Source: Chionoecetes opilio
Taxonomy: Eukaryota > Arthropoda > Malacostraca > Decapoda > Majidae
Reading direction: 5' to 3'
DNA: 64,000 nt
Assembly (NCBI GenBank): GCA_016584305.1
Contig: JACEEZ010003766.1
Span: 131,001-195,000, forward strand
The position numbers and the translations under genes are program-made. Position 1 is the first letter of the stretch, and every line of letters starts with the position of its first letter. The notes under the pieces were generated by a model. That model was not told where the DNA came from. It did no database searches and worked only from the letters and a program-made list of their open reading frames with translations. Below, piece by piece: positions 45,523-57,504 of this stretch.

Positions 45523-45763
45523 GTGAGTGTTAACCCGTGGCCCTAGGATCATATGAATGTAATCAAAATAATTGTAAATAATTCTTCCTTTATGAGAATA
45601 TCAAGATACTCCTTGTAATCTGTGAAACATTTATGCTGTCTCAGTAATTTGAAGAAAAAAAGCGTAACAAACTGTGATCTTGTTTGTTCTTGGCATTGGC
45701 GAAAAGGCAAAAAATGTCTCAAAATAAATCACATCATCGACATATGTTTTCTAGATAACAAAT

Positions 45764-45776
<13 letters not shown>

Positions 45777-45800
<24 letters not shown>

Positions 45801-45826
45801 GCGCGCGCACACACACACACACACAC

Positions 45827-45892
<66 letters not shown>

Positions 45893-45910
45893 CACACACA
45901 CACACACACA
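45777..45910. repeat. (AC)n microsatellite with a CG-rich patch
   Basis: About 134 bp of AC with one GCGCGCGCGC interruption near 45800. Confidence 0.97.
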
Positions 45911-46065
45911 ATCTCCCTATAGTATCAACAGTATCTCGTGTGTGCAGGAATAGCATCACTTGCGACGCTTCCTTTATACAGTAAGCAAGCATCCTGAGTA
46001 CCGAGCGACGGGCTGCCAGTATCAGGCCAGACCAAGACGACAGAGATACTCCTCGACGACGGCGC

Positions 46066-46290
46066 AAAAAAAAGGAAAAAAGAAAAAACTGAAAAAAGAG
46101 AAAAAGAAAAAAACTGAAAAAAGGGAAAAGAAAAAACTGAAAAAAGGGAAAAAGAAAAAACTGAAAAAAGAGAAAAAGAAAAAAACTGAAAAAAGGGAAA
46201 AGAAAAAACTGAAAAAAGGGAAAAAAAAAAAAGGAAAAAGGAAAAAACTGAATAAAGGGAAAAAGAAAAAACTGAAAAAAATCTTATCTC
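46066..46290. repeat. A-rich minisatellite (AAAAACTGAAAAAAGGGAAAA)
   Basis: About ten units of 20-24 bp. Lysine- or phenylalanine-rich frames over it are artefacts. Confidence 0.92.
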
Positions 46291-46524
46291 AATCAATATT
46301 TTGTGAGGCAATTCAATAACTCAGATTTGTTAGAAGAACTCGAATACCTAGAATATCATTACAGATAAAACCAAAAATTGAAAAATAGACGTTACTAGAT
46401 TATATAAATCGAGAGAAGATATAAGTGCCTAGAAACATTCAGCATTTTAACATCGCAAAGTTACCCCTTCTCTAAAACACACTCAGAAACATTCACCATT
46501 CTTATATCATTATTTACATGAACT

Positions 46525-46590
46525 ACCACGTGCAGGTCTCGCGGCCTCTTGTAGCTTCCCTTTTTCTTATATTTTTATGTTCTTATATTG
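46525..46590 (+). mobile_element. CR1-like LINE 3' tail
   Basis: TGCAGGTCTCGCGGCCTCTTGTAGCTTCCC (the first 15 bases are key) followed by TATTTTTATGTTCTTATATT, matching the 3' end at 37690-37745. Only the tail is present. Confidence 0.75.
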
Positions 46591-47526
46591 CAAAATTAAC
46601 CTTTCTCTATAAAACACTCATATAACGCTGAGGAAAAGACTATACCGACTATCACCACTACACCGGTAAACTGTTATTGGAGAAGCACCTTTAACCCCTT
46701 CACGCCCAAGTCTTTCCTTTACTATATAAAATCGTGTGTTGTCGAGCCATAAAATTAAGAAAAGAAACTGAATGAACCAAATTAGCTACTAGTGAACAAG
46801 GATATTAAACAGGTCATATCTATAAAATATTGCTTATATTCACTAAAAGTCGTCTAATGGTGGTTATATTACAATAAATATTACGTTCTGGGTCTCAAGG
46901 GGTTAATAAGAAGAAGCACCTTTAATAAGAAGCACCTTTAGTAAGAAGAAGCACCTTTAGTAATGTCTAACTGCACCGTAGACGAAAACCTGGCCTCGTG
47001 GGTGATGTCTGCTGACATTAACCTGGGCTTCGTTTCCGTCCTGGGCTCTATAGGTAAGTGCAAGATTAATAGACATACTATCCTTAAACTATCTATAAAC
47101 TATCTTAAACTATCTACTAAACATACTATCTTTAAAAGTCTATAGATCTTGGGTAAGTGATAACCGAAACGCATGATCATAATATTCGAACGTGTATACT
47201 TTATGTACTTCTCATTATACATTATTTCATTATTCTCATTCTCATTATTAATTTCTATTCTACTCAATTTCCTTCATTTCTTCTTGACAATACATTTAAA
47301 AGGATGGGATTTGCCTCAAGTAGGATTGGCGTCGGTTCAGCCAATCATTTATTTTGGCTGGGAATGCGATGAGTGTGGGAAGATTGGAAGACTGGGTTAA
47401 GCTGTGACCTGAGAAGGACAAAATACATTGGCTTGGCGTCAGATTGGTAATGTAATGTAATGTCGTACTTAATTTTTTTTCTTTCTATCTTTCATTGTTT
47501 CGGTTCATTGATTGGTCTGTATTTGT

Positions 47527-47528
<2 letters not shown>
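46591..47528. other. No clear gene; one weak exon candidate
   Basis: AT-rich with short repeats (AAGAAGCACCTTTA three times at 46910-46955, ACTATCTATAAACTATCTTAA near 47090). The exon candidate at 46963-47053 is listed separately. Confidence 0.45.
46963..47053 (+). CDS. Possible exon, unknown product
   Basis: An open frame with NCTVDENLASWVMSADINLG then FVSVLGSI ends at a good donor (TATAG, then GTAAGTG). The acceptor is unclear. It is 1.4 kb downstream of the 45429 exon on the same strand and could be the next exon of that gene. Confidence 0.28.
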
Positions 47529-47559
<31 letters not shown>

Positions 47560-48351
47560 ATGAAGGAAAAAAAGATTATCAGGAAAAAAGTCTTTTACTC
47601 ACTGTATCAAAATTGGAACCGAAAATAGAAAGAGCAAAATTCTTAAAAAAACAAAGTCATATACCATCAGAATCTGGTGTATTTAAAACTAAATAATGAA
47701 AATATGAAGGAAAAAACGAATATCAGGAAAAAAAGTTAATTACTCACTGTATCAAAATTGGAACAGAAAATAGAAAGAAGAGCAAAATTCTTTAAAAAAT
47801 AAGTCATATAGATACTATCAGAATTAGGTGTATAAAAAAAATATATATATATGAAGGAAAAAAAGAATATCACGAAAAAAAAGTTAATTTCTCACTGTAT
47901 CAAAATTAGAACCAAAAATAGAAAGAAGAATCAAATTCTTGAAAAAAAGTCATATACCAGCAGATCTGGCGTATAAAAACAAACAAAACAAAAATATGAA
48001 GGAAAAAGAGAATATCAGGAAAAAAAAGTTAATAATTACTCACTGTATCAAAATTGGAACCGAAAATAGAAAGAAGGGCAAAATTCTTGAAAAAAGTCAC
48101 ATACCATCAGAATCTGGCGTATATAAAAAAAAATATATATATATAAAGGAAAAAAAAATTTCAGGAAAAAAAAGTTTATTGCTCACTCACTATATGAAAA
48201 TTGGAACCGAAAATAGAAAGAAGAGCAAAATTCATGAAAAAAAGTAATATGCCATCAGATTCTGGTGCATAAAAGCAAACAAATAAAAATATGAAGGAAA
48301 AAAAGAATATCAGGAAAAAAAGTTAATTAATTAGATAATTATAGCTCATTT
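47529..48351. repeat. A-rich tandem array, about 120-150-bp unit, six direct copies
   Basis: Repeated units contain ATATGAAGGAAAAAAAGAAT, ATCAGGAAAAAAAGTTAAT, ACTCACTGTATCAAAATTGG, AACCGAAAATAGAAAGAAGAG and CATATACCATCAGAATCTGG. It begins with a poly(T) run at 47529-47555. Confidence 0.9.
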
Positions 48352-48520
48352 GTTTTTATTCGCCAGATTCTGATGGAATATGATTTTTTTCAAGAATTTC
48401 GCTCTTCTTTCTATTTTCGGTTAAAATTTTGATACAGTGAGTAATTATTAACTTTTTTTTCCTGATATTCTTTTTTTCCTTCATATTTTGTTTTTTTGTT
48501 TTTATACACCAGATTCTGAT
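48352..48520. repeat. Inverted monomer of the A-rich array
   Basis: The same unit in reverse complement (CGCCAGATTCTGATGG, then TCTATTTTCGGTTAAAATTT, TTTTTCCTTCATATTTTG). It makes a large palindrome with the last direct unit across about 48240-48520. Confidence 0.88.
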
Positions 48521-48528
48521 GGTATATG

Positions 48529-48633
48529 CAGTGGAGGAACTGCGGGGGGGCCTGGGGGGTACATGCCCCCCCCATCTTAGGGTGGTGCCCCCCGGGTGCC
48601 CCCCCCATTTTTACACCCCTTGTTCCGCCACTG
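48529..48633. mobile_element. 105-bp hAT-like MITE
   Basis: Ends CAGTGGAGGAACTGCGG and, in complement, CAGTGGCGGAACAAGGGG. The interior is G/C-run rich. Flanking 8-mers do not match, so no target duplication survives. Confidence 0.6.
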
Positions 48634-48863
48634 CCAGATACCAATTTCTAGATACACAGGAACTGCCTTAACCCCTTGAGACCCAGAACGTAATTTCCAT
48701 TGTAATTTGGATACCATTAGACGCTTTTTAGTGAATATCTGCAACATTTTATAGATATGACCTGTGTAGTATCCTTGTCGACTAACTAATTTGGTGTATT
48801 CAGTTACTTAGCGTAATTTTATGGCTCTACAACACAATTTTTTATAGCAAAGGAAAGATCTGA

Positions 48864-50154
<1,291 letters not shown>

Positions 50155-50228
50155 TGAACTATTGAAGGGGTATAGATGGAAGCAAACAAGCTGAAGGGTT
50201 AGAGTGCTCCTTTCTGAATTATCGGTCT

Positions 50229-50468
50229 GGGGGGGCATTTTGGAACACTACTAAGACCATCTTAGGGGACTAAGACCATCTTAGCGCTAGTTGGACATTT
50301 TCGGAAGCATATTTCGCTCCGCCTAAGACATTGCAGCGAGTGTAGGCTAAGGCAGGGTTGGGGTCGTCTTAGCCCGCAATTTTCTCCGTCACCATAACAA
50401 CAATGGTTATATTATTGGTTATATATTATATATTTTAGACTGTATATAGTATATTAGGCTGTATAATA

Positions 50469-50515
<47 letters not shown>

Positions 50516-50607
50516 TGTGGGCTATATTTATACTATATATATAGGGGTGGGCTGGGTGGAATAGATATGATTTGCGACAGAAACGGTTAGCAGATTAATT
50601 CTAAACA
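50229..50607. mobile_element. Second copy, left part, of the CTTAG-rich TIR element
   Basis: Near-identical to the left part of 48864-49347 (same GGGGGGGCATTTTGGAAC start) apart from a shorter TA tract. It breaks off at TTCTAAAC, where Gypsy sequence begins. Confidence 0.85.
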
Positions 50608-51704
50608 ACGACTGGGGCATCACACAACAATGCCTTTAATTTAGAAAATGGTTGCTCTTGTGGAGCCTCCCATGAAAATTCTACATCTTTCTTTAAGAGA
50701 TGTGATAGTGGACTTGCAATTCGTGAGTAATCCATGATAAATTGTCTGTAAAAACCACTGAGGCCCAAAAAACTTCTTAGGGCTTTGAAATATTTAGGTG
50801 TTGGAAAATTTATCATAGCATCAATCTTAGACGTTGTAATATGTAAACCATTGACATCCAAAACATGACCCAAGAAGGAAATTTGTTCTTGCATGAATTA
50901 ACATTTTGTTAGTTTTACCTTTAGATTAGCATCTTTAAATTTAGAAAGTACCCTGTCTAGTGTTCTGAGGTGAGAGAATGTGTCTGAGGTACAAATAACT
51001 ATGTCGTCCAGGAATGCAAAAAGTGTATCTCCTAGTAATTCTGAGAAAACAGTGTTGATTAGATATTGAAATGCTAGTGGTGCACCTGCTATTACAAATG
51101 ATAGCTTTTTGAAAGCGTAATGGCCTGAAGGAGTACTGAACGCTGTGAGGTCCTTAGATACCTCATGTAATGGGACCTGCCAGTATCCACTGACAAGGTC
51201 AAGTGTTGAGAAGACCTACTTATCGGGCCCTATGGACACCAAAATATCCTGCAATACAGATAAAGGATACCTGGTAACTTGACAAACATCATTTAGGCGC
51301 CGATAGTCTACGACCAGTCGCCAATCGCCTGTTTTCTTAGGGATAAAAAATAATGGAAAATTCCATGGGCTGGTGGATGGTTCAATAACATCATCCTCTA
51401 ACATTTTCTGAACCATGCCATCAAGTGAGTGGGGTAATCTATATGCAGTAATGTAGATAGGCTGTGTATCAGGTAGCAAAGGAATGTGATGAGTAATAAG
51501 GTTTGTCGTACCTAAAGAATCACCTTGTATGGCAATTGTGTCATGATTTGCAGTTAGTTCTTGCAATAGTGCTTGCTTTGACTCCGGAAATTCCATATTC
51601 TCTAAGGAAGGACTGAGTGCATCCTGTACACACTGTGCATGATCAGTGGCAGGGTCTCCAGTTGATAAAATGGGAACTACTGGCAAAGTCCCAATCATAC
51701 CCAC
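50601..51704 (-). pseudogene. Ty3/Gypsy reverse transcriptase (second element)
   Basis: From 51704 the frame holds VQKMLEDDVIEPSTSPWNFP, FFIPKKTGDWRLVVDYRRLN and DVCQVTRYPLSVLQDILV. After a stop at about 51216 it continues with STLDLVSGYWQVPLHE, PSGHYAFKKLSFV, FLDDIVICT (the YxDD box as FLDD) and the segment after it. From 50894 come ISFLGHVLDVNGLH and LRSFLGLSGFYRQFI, the RT-RNase H connection. This is the full Ty3 RT, ending at the border with the TIR element at 50607. RNase H and integrase are missing. Two in-frame stops inactivate it. It is better preserved than the Gypsy at 15-35 kb. Confidence 0.9.
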
Positions 51705-51730
51705 TGCAGCTGGGGTGACTACGAAATCTG

Positions 51731-53243
51731 CTAAGTACGTTCCTGTGTGCAGCTTTTGATTGCACGGCGACTTAAATTATGAATGTACATTTTAGAAATG
51801 CCCTTGGTGTTAACACTGCACAATGCTGATTCCATGAAGATAGTCTTCACACGTACTGATTCACTCAAACATATAGCCTCGCATTCATCATTCACACCGG
51901 CAAGTCTCAGAGATACCAAAAGAGATTCGCGACCGTTTAGTGAGAAGTCTCCCACTAGACAGCCACGATGCGTCTCAGAATCTTGCGAAGGACAGAGAAC
52001 AGTCGGGGTAGAACAGGAATCAGGTTCAGTGTTACACGGTGAATATATTTCAACGTGAGCTGCCACCGCTGATGGCCGCTCGGGCACGCTAGTTAATTAA
52101 TTTACGTTAATTTCAGGAGCTTGCACTATTGTAGAAAACTAAATGTATGCACTGGGGAAGGAAAACTGACTTCGGGTATATATGTTCCATAATACCTAAT
52201 CACGTGTAAGTGTGCCATGGACAAACTTCAATGCATTCATCTCGCATCGTTGAAATACCTATCAGGGGGTCAGCAGGGAATGATAATCTTTGGGAAATAT
52301 GGAAACAGATAGGGGATGCAGGTACGAATTCCTCAAATTTTAAGTTAAGCCATACTTTACCAATGACAGGGAATTTATTGCAATCTTAATCTGTCAATCT
52401 GATAGACGGAGGTTCTAAGAAAAGGACAGACTTCGTTTCTTTACGTAATGCATTCAGCGTATCTATATCCATAGTATTTGCTCCTGCACCTGTGTCCATA
52501 AAAGCAGTTAATTGCTTGTCCTTGTGTATGACAGGCACAGTGAGAACCTCGTACAAAGTAGATGTACCTATAAATACCTCGGCTAAGTTATCATCGTTCG
52601 CAGTAATGTCACTACGAAGGTACCCTGTAAATGTTTGTTCAGTAGTATGAGCTGTAATGATAGGTTTAACCTTGTCTGGCATGGGTAAAGGAAAAATGTG
52701 CCTTTCTGTGGTAACCTCTGGTGAAGGCTGTGTTATTTTCACATTGTGTGAGTTTGCATGAGGGACGTGTGTTATGTAGGGGCGTTGCGTACGGCGCCCA
52801 TACTGTTTTCCGTCGGCGGGGGGGAATAAGTGTTGTTGCCTGTGTTGCAAATAACGGCACTCGTCAGAGGTATGACTCCAGGAATTGTGATATACACAGT
52901 ACTGTTTCTTGTAAATTACGTATCTATTGTAGTCTATTGATCTACAATGTAACAGAGTATCTCCTGGAACTTTACAAAATACACAAAAATAACTAGTAGG
53001 TGCGTAATTGTAGCTATCATGACGTTGATAACGCCGCTGCACCTGATACGGTGGACTTGTGTAATGCTTATGCTGCATATAGCGGGAAGAATATCTACTC
53101 CTACCGTGTGTCGTGGGGAAAAAGTTATGGGTATAATGCGGTCTAGAAATTCGCCTATAGTACGAGAGATAGATAGCTGTTTGCTTAGCACAATGATGTA
53201 AGTGCGCTGATTGAGTCTGTACAGATGTACTCATCGTAGCCAT
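51731..53243 (-). pseudogene. Gypsy gag C-terminus and protease (second element)
   Basis: The frame from 53243 to 52386 has a His/Tyr/Arg-rich N-terminus, Cys/His motifs FCVFCKVPGDTLLHC and CVYHNSWSHTSDEC (zinc-knuckle-like), and TAFMDTGAGANTMD, the retroviral aspartic protease active site (DTG written DTGAG). After stops the link 52087-51731 (LNGRESLLVSLRLAGV and so on) connects to RT. The 5' part of gag and the LTR are not recognised. The hAT-like element at 53324 inserted just upstream of this frame. Confidence 0.8.
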
Positions 53244-53340
53244 TGTAATGTAAATGTAAATGTATGTTAAAACAACACAATAATATTTATAACGTTGAAA
53301 ATGTCCAGAAACGTGGTGTAGATTAGGGTGGGGTGAAAAT

Positions 53341-53665
53341 GTCCCAATTTTTTTTATTTTGCATTATCAACATGGAATAGTTATAAAAAGACGTGGTTGT
53401 ATGTGTGTAACAACATATTAAATTTTATTCCAATATTTTAATATCTTAGGCTGCCACATGGATGGTGATATATAGCTACTTTTTGAAGAAAAAAAAATGG
53501 ATTTTTTTCCCCCCAATTTTTAATTTATTGCATTATCAACATGGAATACTTATACAAAGACGTGGTTGTATGTGTGTTACAACATACTAAAATTTTATTC
53601 CAATATTTTAATATCTCAGGCTGCCACATTGATGATGAAATATAGCAACTTTTTGAAAAAATAAC
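53341..53665. repeat. Two tandem subterminal repeats of about 165 bp
   Basis: ATTATCAACATGGAATA, AAGACGTGGTTGTATGTGTGT and TATTTTAATATCTNAGGCTGCC occur twice (from about 53361 and 53528), inside the left end of the hAT-like element. Confidence 0.88.
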
Positions 53666-53827
53666 GAAAATCGCTTATTACAATGCTATCTATTGTAATA
53701 CAGTATAAGTAAAATACATTCTGATAAATGTTTTTGTCACTACTAGTGAGCATAAAACATGCTAAAAACACAATGTACATTATACACTGTGTACACTGTA
53801 CAGTAAACACTAAACACAGTAAACAGT

Positions 53828-54005
53828 TCTCTTGAGAGTAAGTGAAGTGGTCAGACCAAAAGCTACTTTAAACTAACCTAAACACTACATTTCTCTTGAG
53901 AGTAAGTGAAGTGGTCAGACAAAATGTTATCTTAAACTACCCTAAACAGTTCTCTTGAAGGTAAGATAAGTTGACAGACCAAACTATACTAAACTACCCT
54001 AAACA
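53828..54005. repeat. Three repeats of a 60-bp unit (TTCTCTTGAGAGTAAGTGAAG)
   Basis: TTCTCTTGAGAGTAAGTGAA with GTGGTCAGACCAAA and AAACTACCCTAAAC recurs at about 53828, 53891 and 53948, between the subterminal repeats and the transposase stop. Confidence 0.85.
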
Positions 54006-54036
54006 GTAAACACTGTACAGTGACGACCATTTACAT

Positions 54037-55984
54037 TTAATGCTGCTTCTTGGTTTCGAACTTTGGCATAATTTTGCGCGAGTTTAGCCAAGCGCGTATG
54101 AAGCCGTCGCGTCATGTCTGCCCGCACACGGCCATCGACGCATCAATAACAAGTTTAATACACCTCTCTACAGCCTGAGTGTGGCAGGGGAACCTGTCCA
54201 AATCAATGAGAGGTGTGTTTGGGTCATTTGTGAAGATTTTGAGATCTTCATCATTGATCTTCATGGTGATTGGGGGCTCGGTAACCTTTTCCACTGTCCA
54301 ATCGATCATATCGGTGTAGTCAGCACAATCGAAGTTGAGGCGAGGGACTGTGAACTGTCTCGTTGACTTTCCAGGGTTGAGTCGAGCCTTGAGAATTCGG
54401 CGCAGACCGATTTCGCGCATGTGTCGACGTTCATCCGTTATCATTGCGATGAGGATATTTTCAGGATGTGCGAAGTATGAATTCCGTTCAATTACGGGAT
54501 CAATAATATTCTTCAAAGAATCACTCATGTATCATGATCTCATGATCATTTTGTAGACATGCCTCGCTCCATCCTGACATGAAGGGTGCATTTTGATGTC
54601 GAACCACATCGGTGCGTAAACGGTGACGATAAACGTGATGATGGAGACTAACTCTTCAGAGGGGTTTTCTGTCGAAACATAGAGTCGACACAGGCGGTTG
54701 GCGGTTGTCAACCATCTAGAGTGGCTGAGGGCTCCTGGATTACGAAGGGCGACGTCAACCAGTAGATACCGCTTTGCAGATGTCGTACAAGTAGTGCTGG
54801 TCTGTGCTCAAATCATCTGACTTTATGGCTGGCAGATCACATGCACTACGTTGAAATGTTACAATTGGGTGTTTTTCGCAGTTAGGAAGTGCCTTTCCAA
54901 TTGGGCCCGTAAAACCTTTGGGACCTGTTGTGGCACCATCCAGGGTTTGAAACAGGTGTCGCAGTGGCAATTCGTTCGCGTGAAGCAAACACACGAACCA
55001 TTGCAATGGTCTCGATAGGTGCAGCTCCAGTAAGCGAATAACTCCTCCTTTGTGGCCTGTGTTTACGGGCGTTCCATCGCAGCCAATTGACTCCAGGCGA
55101 GATAAGTCTGTGTTGTTTTCATTCAAAGTGTCAGTTAGCGCTTTTACAATGCCTTTACTGGATCCAGAGGTCGCCGTTAGATGGCAGAAATAGTGAGAGC
55201 CTGGTTCTCTAACAACGGAAATATGCTCCTCGACGATAAATTTCCTGTGGTACTTCCCATCCGCCTCTTTCTTGTTTGACATGGTCCGGTCCTTTCTGCC
55301 ATCAAAATATAATCCTTGTGTTATTTCGGCATCAAATCTTGTCTGGCATGACTCGCGCACTTGCGTCCTTTCTCGTCTTACTTTCGATCTGTCGATTACC
55401 TTTGATGCATTCTGATCTGTAATAATGCCGAGGTCGTATAATGCGGCTGATGCGATGGTTGCGGCCGCTCGATCAGAAACGCTGTGCCTGTCGCAGGCCT
55501 TCGCCAGGGCTGGCAGCTTCACTCTCATCTGGCTTGATGTACTTGTATATGGTGTCTGCGGCGTAGTGGGGAAGGCAAATGACACATCACTGTCAAAGTT
55601 TCCGTTGTCGCTGGCACTGTCTGTCAAGACTATCATATCACTCGCACTCGTACACACCTTTTCATCTGTCATCACCTCCGTTCGCTTTCGTTTCAATGCC
55701 GATTCTTGTTCTGCCGCCTTTCGCTTGTGTAATTTACCCAAACGCTCGGTTTCAGCCTTGTCAACTCCGCCGATTGACATTTTCCTACAACTTCGTTGGT
55801 CGACTAGAAATGCTATCTCAATAGGCGGAACTTTACGCTCTCGTTCACATGTGCATTCGTACGCGTCGTCACATTTACACGTGCATATATCAAAGAGTAC
55901 GTCAGCATCACTTCGAAATTTTTGTAGCTTCTCGATGTAGTTGGCGTTGTCTTTTCGCGCTTTATATGGCTTCAGTAGCTGTCT
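54037..55984 (-). pseudogene. Divergent hAT-like transposase, C-terminal part
   Basis: Continues the protein after the LINE insertion. A Cys-rich segment CTCKCDDAYECTCERE comes first. Then comes an RNase H-like region with LYFDGRKDRT (candidate first catalytic Asp), ESIGCDGTPVNTGHKGG (candidate second Asp), and CLLHANELPLRHLFQTLDG, which parallels the CxxH block of hAT transposases. A frameshift at about 54757 leads to LRNPGALSHSRWLTTANR and YAPMWFDIKMHPSCQDGARH. An in-frame TGA follows at 54532-54534. The frame goes on with AMITDERRHMREIGLRRILK and HTQAVERCIKLV to a TGA at about 54112, and the natural stop is probably at 54037. I recall this as a multicopy protein annotated as uncharacterized in many arthropods. 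Confidence 0.8.
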
Positions 55985-56986
55985 TAGTGTCTTGAGTGCT
56001 GTGAAGTGTGGGGCAGGTGTGTCCAGCTTCTTTCCTGTGAATACAGGAGTGAGGCAAGGGTGCGTCCTTGCCCCATCACTTTTCAACGCTTGTATGGACT
56101 GGGTATTGGACAAGGTTGTAGATCAAAGTGATTGTGGAGCATCCGTCGGCAACACCAAGATCACTGATCTTGTTTTTGCCGATGATGCAGTAATCTTTGC
56201 TGAGTCGCTGGAGGTCCTGGTGATGGCTCTCGAGGCGCTGCACGAGGAGGCCAAGCCTTTGGGACTTGAGGTCTCCTGGCTCAAGACCAAGGTCCAGGTA
56301 TTTGGAGACTTACTAGATGAAGCAGTACAGTCTGTTCATGCGTGTGGCGAGGACATTGAGATCTTGGAAAGTTTTACATACCTCGGTAGCGCAGTCCATA
56401 ATGACGGCGGGTCACGTCAAGAAGTCTTACGGCGGATTGGCATAGCCCACGGTGTTATGGACTCGCTCAGCGGGAGTATTTGGCGTTGTCGGTACCTGTG
56501 CAGGAGGACAAAGATCCGGATCTTCAAGTCGCTTGTGATCCCTGTCTTACTCTATGGTTGTGAGACATGGACACTAAATACTGACTTGAAGAGACGAATC
56601 AATGCCTGTGGTAATAAGTGTCTTCGCAAAATCATGGGGTATCGCTGGGATGATTACGTGTCAAATCAGCGATTGCACCGTGAGACTGAATCGAGGCCTA
56701 TTATCTGCATAGTCCGTCAGCGCCAACTTCGGCTATATGGGCATGTGGCACGCTACCCTGAAACCGATCCTTCCCATCGGGTTGTATCTGTAAGAGACAA
56801 TCCGGCGTGGAGGAGGCCAAGGGGGCGCCCACAAGGCTCGTGGCTGGGGCAAGTTGATGTTTCTTGTCGAGAGCTGCTTGGTATGGGAAAGGAGCCTGCA
56901 TGGAAACTCGCGCGTGGTGACCCCCGGGAGTGGCGTCGTAGGGTGGGCGAGGCGACGCGCCCCCCGGCGTATGCCCCCAATGATTG
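55985..56986 (+). pseudogene. LINE reverse transcriptase, C-terminal two thirds (open frame)
   Basis: The uninterrupted frame contains NTGVRQGCVLAPSLFNACMD (RT block 4), DLVFADDAVIFAES (catalytic box as FADD), LEVSWLKTKVQVFGD, and then ESFTYLGSAVHNDGG. Further along are VIPVLLYGCETWTLN, RRINACGNKCLRKIMGYRWDD, RQRQLRLYGHVARYPETDP and WRRPRGRPQGSWLGQVD. This is the standard C-terminal half of arthropod non-LTR RT up to the natural stop. It has no stop codons over about 330 codons, so the insertion looks young. The 5' half including the endonuclease is missing, so it cannot be active by itself. Confidence 0.92.
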
Positions 56987-56994
56987 ATTGATTG
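55985..56994 (+). mobile_element. 5'-truncated RTE-type LINE inserted in the transposase gene
   Basis: The 1010-bp insertion is flanked by perfect 11-bp duplications AGTAGCTGTCT (55974-55984 and 56995-57005). It ends in three TGAT/TGATT tail units (56980-56994). The orientation is opposite to the transposase gene. Short tandem tails and heavy 5' truncation are typical of RTE-type LINEs. Confidence 0.92.
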
Positions 56995-57005
56995 AGTAGC
57001 TGTCT

Positions 57006-57275
57006 GTACTTTGTATGGTAGTTGTTCAGTAATTGAAGTACTCGCTTGTGGAGGACGATGGGCACCGACGCCTTGTTCCACAGTTTCTCCACGTCGAGAG
57101 CAACTAACTCCGCTGCATCCTGGAACGATGGATGGTACTTGCTTTTCTCCGATAGTGTGTTTTTGATTTTAACATAGTATGTCATAACATCAGCATAAGT
57201 CGGTAGAACTTTAGTCGGCAAATTCTGCGGTGCTCCAAACACATGACATGCCACTTGGTCTCGCGTGGTAGTCAT
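57006..57275 (-). pseudogene. Divergent hAT-like transposase, N-terminal part
   Basis: ATG at 57275 (MTTTRDQVACHVFGAPQNLP, then TKVLPTYADVMTYY), preceded by TTGCAGGTTCTACG, which could be a splice acceptor of a 5' UTR intron. An in-frame ATG at 57302 is the alternative start. The frame runs to HTKYRQLL, where the LINE insertion splits it. RQLL lies in the 11-bp duplication and is repeated at 55984, where the frame resumes. Confidence 0.8.
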
Positions 57276-57504
57276 CGTAGAACCTGCAATGAAAAAATGC
57301 ATATTAGCATAATTGTAATATTTAACGTATCGAAAATGAAATTAGAAAATAAAACAGATATTCAAGTGCTTTGTGGCAACCTGAAATATTTTTATTTATT
57401 TTTAAAATTTTGCATGTTGATTTCTACACTATAACTACGTTGTTTACAACCCATTCTATGAAGATAATGAAAAAAAAAAAATTTCACTCCACCCTAGTGT
57501 AGAT

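Larger units (their letters stand above)
53324..57496 (-). mobile_element. Divergent hAT-like DNA transposon, 8-bp TSD GTGTAGAT
   Basis: Left end TAGGGTGGGGTGAAAATG and complement of right end TAGGGTGGAGTGAAATTT: terminal inverted repeats of about 16 bp with one or two mismatches. The 8-bp duplication GTGTAGAT flanks it at 53316-53323 and 57497-57504. The element is 4173 bp including a 1010-bp LINE insertion plus its duplication, so about 3.15 kb originally. It encodes one transposase-like protein on the minus strand. The TAGGG start and 8-bp duplication are Ac/hAT-like. Confidence 0.88.

Noticed and set aside
46060..46311. Lysine-rich or Phe/Ser-rich protein
   Set aside because: A-rich minisatellite read in frame.
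55425..55940. 171-codon plus-strand open frame
   Set aside because: Antisense shadow of the transposase-like gene, which has conserved motifs on the minus strand.
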